From positions 10,212,678 through 10,276,677 of the forward strand of contig NC_092579.1 in the NCBI RefSeq assembly GCF_037975245.1: DNA of 64,000 nucleotides. The letters run 5' to 3'. Below are positions 58,703 through 64,000 of this stretch, in pieces; position 1 is the stretch's first letter, and every line of letters begins with the position of its first letter. The translations under genes and the position numbers were made by a program. The notes beneath the pieces were generated by a model, which was not told the origin of the DNA, searched no databases, and saw only the letters and a program-made list of their open reading frames with translations. Source of the stretch: Apostichopus japonicus. Lineage: Eukaryota > Echinodermata > Holothuroidea > Aspidochirotida > Stichopodidae.

Positions 58703-59353
58703 CAAGGGCGGCGGAAGCACTTTTAATGGGGGGGGTGCACCGACATCAAAGGGCACTTTGCAGAAATTCCCTTGGACTGATGCAGCCTTATATTTAGTAC
58801 CCTTTATAACTCTTATTGTATTATCTTATTTGCGTATACACATCACTCCATCAACGCCCCCATCCCCCCCTCCCTCAAGGAAAATATGCATACTAGCACT
58901 GCAATATCCAATGTGCAAATTGGGAAACAAGGAACAAGTTTTCTTTTGAGACAAAATGAGGTGAAATCATACTAGTTGCTAATGTAGGAATGTTCCGAAT
59001 TAGAGTTTATTTCTTGTCAATATCTTAACAAATTTTTCCATTTGAAATAGCTTTGAGTTTGACCCACAGAAATTCATTAAAAGTCAGGGGCGAAGCCAGG
59101 ATTTGCAAAGTTGTATGCACGACTATCTGAGCGGAGCGCCACCATCGGTTGGCGCGGAGCGTAGAAGAAAATTTTTGGTTTTACAAACCCCTCAGATGGC
59201 TGGAAACGGCCCTTCCCGAGTGTTCATTCTGGTTCCCTGGCCTCTTGCTAACTTGAGACACCTTAATTTTTATGTAGAAAAAGGGCACATTTTTAACCTG
59301 AGGAAAAGTGGGGGGGCACGTGCCCCATGTGCCCCCCGGTTCCGCCGCCCTTG
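58703..59353. mobile_element. MITE family copy C, G-rich inverted ends
   Basis: The left end CAAGGGCGGCGGAA is the perfect inverse of the right end TTCCGCCGCCCTTG. CCCCACC lies on both sides (58,696-58,702 and 59,354-59,360), a likely 7-8-bp target duplication, although C-rich. The left interior GGGGTGCACCGACATCAAAG and GGCACTTT resembles copy E, and the interior from 59,085 (CAGGGGCGAAGCCAGG, GCGCCACCATCGGTTGGCGC) resembles copy D. It may therefore be one element, or an older one with a nested second. Open frames inside (59,103 plus and 59,181 minus) are non-coding by-products. Confidence 0.65.
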
Positions 59354-60520
59354 CCCCACCCCATTTTATAAAAAGAAACAATTTTATCGCATCATACTTT
59401 TTTCTACTTTTATAAATTAATTCGTTCCGTTCTGAAACTCGGGAATGTTGAGACAACAATTTTATCTATTTGACATAATTGCTGTTCGACGTCACCTAAA
59501 ACTAGACATATTTGTTTATTTTTTTTGTAATGTCACTAATACGTCATCACCCCCCCCCCCCTCCGTATATATGGTCATGCAGATTCGATTTGATTACTCA
59601 TGAGTATTCACTTCTCCTTCAGTAAGAATAATTCATATTTATATGAAATAAATTAGTAAAGAAATATTACCCCCCCTTTTTTGTTTGTTTGTTTGTTTAA
59701 AAGACATTTGATTGAGATGGAGAAATAGGAGGGAAAATAGATCAAAGGTAGAACACCTGAGAACACTTAAGGAAAGTCAGTGTGCCAAAGGTCATGATAC
59801 TTACAAACTCAATTCATCTTTGTTGTCTTCTGTATTTGCTCGATGACATACAATTCATGAAAACTTATAAACATTTACTTTGAAGTTTTTGAACCGTAAT
59901 TTCAACTTTCTCTTTTCGTCGACTACTTAAGACCATGCACCTTAGCTCCTTCTTGAGCTAACCTTTCTGCGACTGCCAGGCCGATAAACCGATGAACAAT
60001 AACTTAAACTTCCTAAATTGTATTTTTTAACCACCAAAATATTAACAACAAAAAATGGTGATAGTATAAGTGGTATGAGACCATGGTTTCAGATATACAA
60101 ATGAAAAATCAATAAAAAAATCAATAATTGTCGATGAACTGTTCTGATTTCTATTGCATGATGAATATCCATTGAATTTATTACACCTTACATCACAGTT
60201 AGGCTTTGTAAAGTTATATCCTACATTTCCATGAGCAAAACAATACACTTCATACTCATACCATAACATTTCCTATGGATATTTCCGAGCGAGGGTGGGG
60301 TAAACACTTCAAAGAAGTAGGTTTGGACATTTCGTGATATTATATTTCAGTACGGATCAAATTAAAAAAAAAACAAATAACATAACATTATATAGCTATA
60401 CAATATTCCTTTTCAGGATAAATTAAAAACAAGTTTCGATTGATTTTTTAACACACCCGAAATGATAAGCATGAACTATATAAACACCTATAGGTTTAAT
60501 GTAAGCATAAGTAACGGTGT
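59354..60520. other. Intergenic, no gene seen
   Basis: AT-rich with C tracts near 59,551 and 59,670 and a GTTT run near 59,684. No recognisable exon or element. Confidence 0.5.
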
Positions 60521-60592
60521 GGCCCGTTGGTCTAGAGGTATGATTCTCGCTTCGGGTGCGAGAGGTCCCGGGTTCGATTCCCGGACAGGCCC
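60521..60592 (+). tRNA. tRNA-Pro (anticodon CGG)
   Basis: A 72-base cloverleaf. The acceptor stem GGCCCGT pairs with ACAGGCC except for a C-A mismatch at pair 5-68. Then come D arm GGTCTAGAGGTATGATTC, anticodon stem CTCGC/GCGAG with loop TTCGGGT giving anticodon CGG for proline CCG codons, variable loop AGGTC, T arm CCGGG-TTCGATT-CCCGG and discriminator C. Internal A and B boxes are intact and a TTTT terminator follows six bases downstream. The sequence is close to animal tRNA-Pro(CGG). The acceptor mismatch could mean early decay or a tolerated change. An apparent minus-strand protein over it is the usual antisense artefact. Confidence 0.9.
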
Positions 60593-60597
60593 TAACC

Positions 60598-60601
60598 TTT
60601 T
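60598..60601 (+). terminator. RNA polymerase III terminator of tRNA-Pro
   Basis: TTTT run six bases after the tRNA 3' end. Confidence 0.7.
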
Positions 60602-61442
60602 ATCGTTGAAGGTGTTGTGAAGCTCCTGGCTGGCATAATATCCCATCTGATTTGTTGAACTTTTAAGAATTTCTTCCCTGCATTGTCTTTGAGCAGACAT
60701 ACTAAATTTAACTGGGGTTAAAGCAAATCCAAGCGCACGAAGTCAATATAATCTACTTATCACATATTCAAGTCATTTTTTATTTTGGCTATTCATAAAC
60801 TCAGATGTACCTGCACAGAGAAAAAAAATATAATCGCTGCGAACGAGAATATTAACACTCAATCAGGGGTCAATGTTAACTTTTGAAATGGACAGGGCCT
60901 TATTTAATATAGCCAACTACCTGGTAGTGGTGGCGCTGTGTGTTTGGGAGGGGGGGGGGAGGTCAGTCGGGGGTGGGGGTTAGAAAGCTGGTTGCAACAG
61001 TGGGGTTTTGTGTGTATCGAGGGGGGGGGGATGGAATTCTCAGGGAGAGTCAGTGGGTGTCATATCCGGGCGCCTAGTGGTGCCAAATAGAAAAACAAAT
61101 TGTCATTCAAGCCCAAACCATTGTAAGGTTTGAATGAATTTTGATCGAATTATATTGCTGCATCGCTCCTTCCCAAGGAACTGCTCCCGCCCCCCCCCCC
61201 TACCAGCCACAGGCAACCGATAGTTAAGTGTTTTGAGACGGTTAACCGGTTTGTGAATACCAAAGTGTGCTCAGTGCCCCAGTCTAGATTTTGCTGCTGA
61301 CGACCATGGTTACGAGTGACACTCATTTGACTTGCTGGAAGGTTAATTATATAACCGACGCTTCGGTTTCAATTACCAGTTACTAATAACCGTTCTTGAT
61401 TCGCAAAGATTAAAGGTGGCAGGTCTATATAATGATGGTGCA

Positions 61443-61486
<44 letters not shown>

Positions 61487-61688
61487 AATCATTTTAATTT
61501 TAATAAATGATAATACTGCGGTTACAAACTATTATTAGAGATACTCTGTATGAACACGGCTAATGAAAGAACTTCTTAGATATTTAACCAGAAAGCTTTC
61601 ATGTAACACTTATAAAGTACATCAAAGCCATAGGCGAAATTAAGAACAAAGTCTCCCGTCTGACCGAGTTCTTATGGAATTGATGTGA
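60602..61688. other. Intergenic and probable 3' UTR of the SDR gene
   Basis: Holds G tracts (60,948; 61,021), a C tract (61,190) and an AT microsatellite at 61,446-61,483. On the minus strand, ATTAAA variants near 61,493-61,503, about 190 bases past the SDR stop, could serve for polyadenylation. Confidence 0.45.
61446..61483. repeat. AT dinucleotide microsatellite
   Basis: Uninterrupted (TA)n of 38 bases. Confidence 0.95.
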
Positions 61689-61815
61689 TTATAGGGAAGC
61701 AAGTGGGTTCGGCATAGCGCCCCCAGTAACGTAAAGCGTTTCACCCGTCATGAACGAAGCGTCATCAGATAACAGAAAGGCCACAACAGACGCACATTCA
61801 GAGGGACTACCAACC
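61689..61815 (-). CDS. Last exon of a short-chain dehydrogenase/reductase (DHRS4-like)
   Basis: Minus strand: pyrimidine tract and CCAG acceptor (61,816-61,818), then one base of a split codon and 41 codons to TAA. It reads GSPSECASVVAFLLSDD, then ASFMTGETLYVTGGAMPNPL and ASL. The pattern x-P-x-E-x-A-x-x-V-x-F-L-x-S-D-x-A-S-x-x-T-G-E-x-L-x-V-x-G-G is the C-terminal signature of classical SDR enzymes (NAD(P)-dependent oxidoreductases), closest in my reading to DHRS4. DHRS4 ends in the peroxisomal signal SRL, while this ends ASL, which lacks the basic residue. The Rossmann GxxxGxG and catalytic YxxxK exons must lie beyond 64,000, since none was found up to the edge. MITE D lies only 52 bases upstream in the intron. 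Confidence 0.85.
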
Positions 61816-61867
61816 CTGGAAAAAAAGAGGAAGACAAGAAAAGAAGAGTCAACATTTTAGTTCTTTT

Positions 61868-62176
61868 CAGGCGCTTAGCCAGGAATTTGCCAAGGGAGGG
61901 GCGAAAATGTAGAAAAATTTTCAGAGACGTAGATACGGCATTGCATACTATCTAAGCGTAGCGCCACCATGATTGGCGCGAAGCGTACAAGAAAATTTTG
62001 GCTGAAAATGCTTCCCAGATCGCTGGAAATGGCACTTCCCAGGCCTTGTAAGTTGCATCTTAGCATTTTCTCTTTTGAAATTACTAGCGATATCATAAAA
62101 ACATTAATTTTTTTTAAATAGGCTCAAGGGGGGGGCGGCTGCCCCCTTCGCCCCCCCCCCTTTGGCTACGCGCCTG
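61868..62176. mobile_element. hAT-like MITE copy D with perfect 8-bp target duplication
   Basis: The left end CAGGCGCTTAGCCAGG and the right end GGCTACGCGCCTG form inverted repeats (CAGGCGC-T/G-TAGCCA). GTTCTTTT immediately precedes (61,860-61,867) and follows (62,177-62,184) the 309-bp unit, an exact 8-bp duplication typical of hAT insertions. The interior shares GCGCCACCAT, TTGGCGCG-AAGCGTA, AAGAAAATTTT and CGCTGGAAATGG-CACTTCCC with copy C. No coding capacity. Confidence 0.88.
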
Positions 62177-62184
62177 GTTCTTTT

Positions 62185-63520
62185 CAAGAGTCTGTCGTAT
62201 TAGTGTGACTTTTCTCTCCGAGTTTCTATTTCGGTCTGCTTATTTGTCTGTTCGAAATGAATGAGCGAACGATGAACGCATATCTGTTTATTGACATCAT
62301 TCTTTGAACTTTCGATTGACAGTGAGGGAAAATCATACAAAGTGGGGGAAAACGGTTAGCTATAAGTACTTCTAAACGGCTAAGAAACTAACGGAAACTC
62401 ATTGTAAACTACATCCACGGGATGATCGTTAATGATACTCATGGCTTGGGCTTGCGCGCCTAATTCCCTTTTCGAGAGAAATAAGTGGCAGGCGTCTCTC
62501 ATCTGACGGACGAGAGTGTAACTCAACATAAATGATCACTTTCTCAAACACAGAGTGGTGATCATTGCGCCCGTTCTTATGGAAGCGTTTAAGTTGTTGT
62601 CATCATATTAAGATCATTTTGTAAATATAGTAGCCATTTTCAAGTGATAAAGTGATGCATTGTGTTGTGAATGTATTAAAAAATTTCAAGAAAATGACAA
62701 ATTCCTTGAATCTAATAAGCGAGGGAGTCCAACATTTTACTGCAGTATAGATGGCAAAATTATTATTCAAAAAATATCATTAATTTAAATAATTTGCATG
62801 CAAAATAATAAATTGACCACTTAGTATATTTCAGAAGTTCAAGATTTTGCAACCGAACGATTAATTCCGCTCCGAAGGTCAATATTTGAAATAATTTTTA
62901 TAGAAAAATGATACAAACCGATCATTTAATAAATCTCGTGAAATCAACGTGTTGCGTCAAAATCATTAATTACCCTTGCATTAGAATATCATCATTTTTT
63001 CGATACAGGAAAATGATGAATAGCAGCAAAGTTGTAAAAAAAAATTAAAAACAATATTAACATTTTGACGGCACCTCAAGTTAGCGTTGCCATACATAGC
63101 TCGTTATCACTGCAGCATGCTACTCACGATGGTGAACGAAGTTGTTCGGTCGCCATTGGCATCAAAGATAACCAATCCCAAGATCCCAATTCATAAACTA
63201 TAGCGTATTCTTCAATCTTTCGTTTTGAAATAACTCACTTTCTTGCAGCGAATAAGGTTACGGACAAATAATTTGATAGAATTTTTCTAACCAAAAACCA
63301 AATTCCATAATCATTCTGATCTGAAAGGAATATATACATATCAGTTAATTCAACAGAACTAATTACCTTTTCATCATAAACGATTCTTTGATTAATGAGA
63401 GAGACACCTTTTCACCAGACTGGGAATTGTAGCTCTTTTGATGGAAAAAGGAAAAAAGAGGAAGAGATATACATACACAGGTTAATGCTTGCTAATGCGA
63501 GTGATATAAACAACATTATA
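62185..63520. other. Intron of the SDR gene or intergenic, no exon confirmed
   Basis: If the SDR gene extends past the window, this is intron. A minus open stretch near 62,390-62,560 (52 codons, RQMRDACHLFLSKRELGAQA) and a short receptor-like stretch near 63,122-63,190 were seen, but neither has a full pair of splice sites in frame. Confidence 0.4.
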
Positions 63521-63938
63521 CAGGTGGGGGGGGGGGGTAGGAAGCTTCCAGTGGGAGGGGGCACAACATCAGAGGGGCACTTTCTCATTCCACAACCACT
63601 ACTCGTTATGCTATAAACCGATACACACCGGCCATATCACTTAAATATACATGATGTGTTAGAATATGCTATCAATACTATTTATTAAAATTGTTTATTG
63701 TTAACCGTGCTACAAAAAGATACCTGATATGGGATGCCGTTTATAAATAGCATGTACAGATTAAAAATAAATAATTAAAATAAAATATTAAAATTAACAG
63801 AGGCTTAAGATATCCAAAAGACAGTTCTTCATCAAAGGGGAACATTTTATTTGCCAGTAGGGCACATTTGTTATTTTGGAAAATAAGTGGGGGAGGGGGG
63901 GCACGTTCCCCCAGTGCCCACCCGGCTCCAACCCCCTG
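63521..63938. mobile_element. MITE family copy E
   Basis: Runs from CAGGTGGGGG to ACCCCCTG. Left interior GGGGGCACAACATCAG and GGGGCACTTT matches the left of copy C. Right interior AGGGCACATTTG, GGAAAATAAGTGGGGG, GGCACGTTCCCC and CCCGGCTCC matches the right of copy C. Flanking ACATTATA and AAAATATA agree at six of eight positions, weak support for a target duplication. It holds no gene. Confidence 0.55.
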
Positions 63939-64000
63939 AAAATATACATATGTAAAACTTATCATATTCGTTAACTTGTGTGAAATGTGTGATTGTTTAT

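Noticed and set aside
59103-59459. Frames of 92 and 105 codons on both strands
   Set aside because: They overlap each other within MITE copy C and its G-rich ends.
60488-60700. 70-codon minus frame with VRESNPGPLAPEARIIPLDQ
   Set aside because: Antisense of the tRNA-Pro gene. This peptide type is a known artefact of tRNA loci.
62390-62560. 52-codon minus frame (RQMRDACHLFLSKRELGAQA) as an upstream SDR exon
   Set aside because: It does not resemble SDR sequence, ends at a stop codon and has no matching donor before the terminal exon.

Overview
The window is a piece of an invertebrate animal nuclear genome. It holds two complete, well-conserved spliced genes with canonical GT-AG introns, the last exon of a third gene, one nuclear tRNA gene, tRNA-derived SINEs, short terminal-inverted-repeat elements and many simple repeats. 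The large introns, closeness to vertebrate TADA3 and RAC1, and repeat style suggest an invertebrate deuterostome, perhaps an echinoderm such as a sea cucumber. That assignment is inference. Nothing prokaryotic, viral or CRISPR-like was seen.

Layout. 1-22,399: gene-poor DNA with a snap-back MITE (8502-8807), ATG, AC and AAT/ATT microsatellites, a 690-bp pentanucleotide array (11,870-12,556) and a SINE. 22,400-31,410, minus strand: TADA3, nine coding exons, 431 codons, rebuilt exon by exon with every phase closing. 31,411-33,665: a 2.3-kb head-to-head intergenic region shared by TADA3 and Rac, containing SINE copies. 33,666-51,931, plus strand: a Rac GTPase gene, six coding exons, 193 codons, with a 13.2-kb third intron full of tandem duplications and a dense scatter of TACTGTA/TACAGTA motifs. 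51,932-58,702: Rac 3' flank with duplications and G tracts. 58,703-64,000: a cluster of related G-rich MITEs, one tRNA-Pro(CGG) gene, and on the minus strand the terminal exon (61,689-61,815) of a short-chain dehydrogenase/reductase whose upstream exons lie beyond the window.

TADA3 is a chromatin coactivator subunit (SAGA/ATAC type) and Rac is a cytoskeletal switch. They share only a divergent promoter region, and no pathway link is implied. No new biological system was demonstrated. The best leads are the SDR exon, the MITE family with one perfect 8-bp target duplication, the snap-back MITE, the 3' hairpin SINE, the motif enrichment in Rac intron 3, and the C178-to-Y change in Rac.
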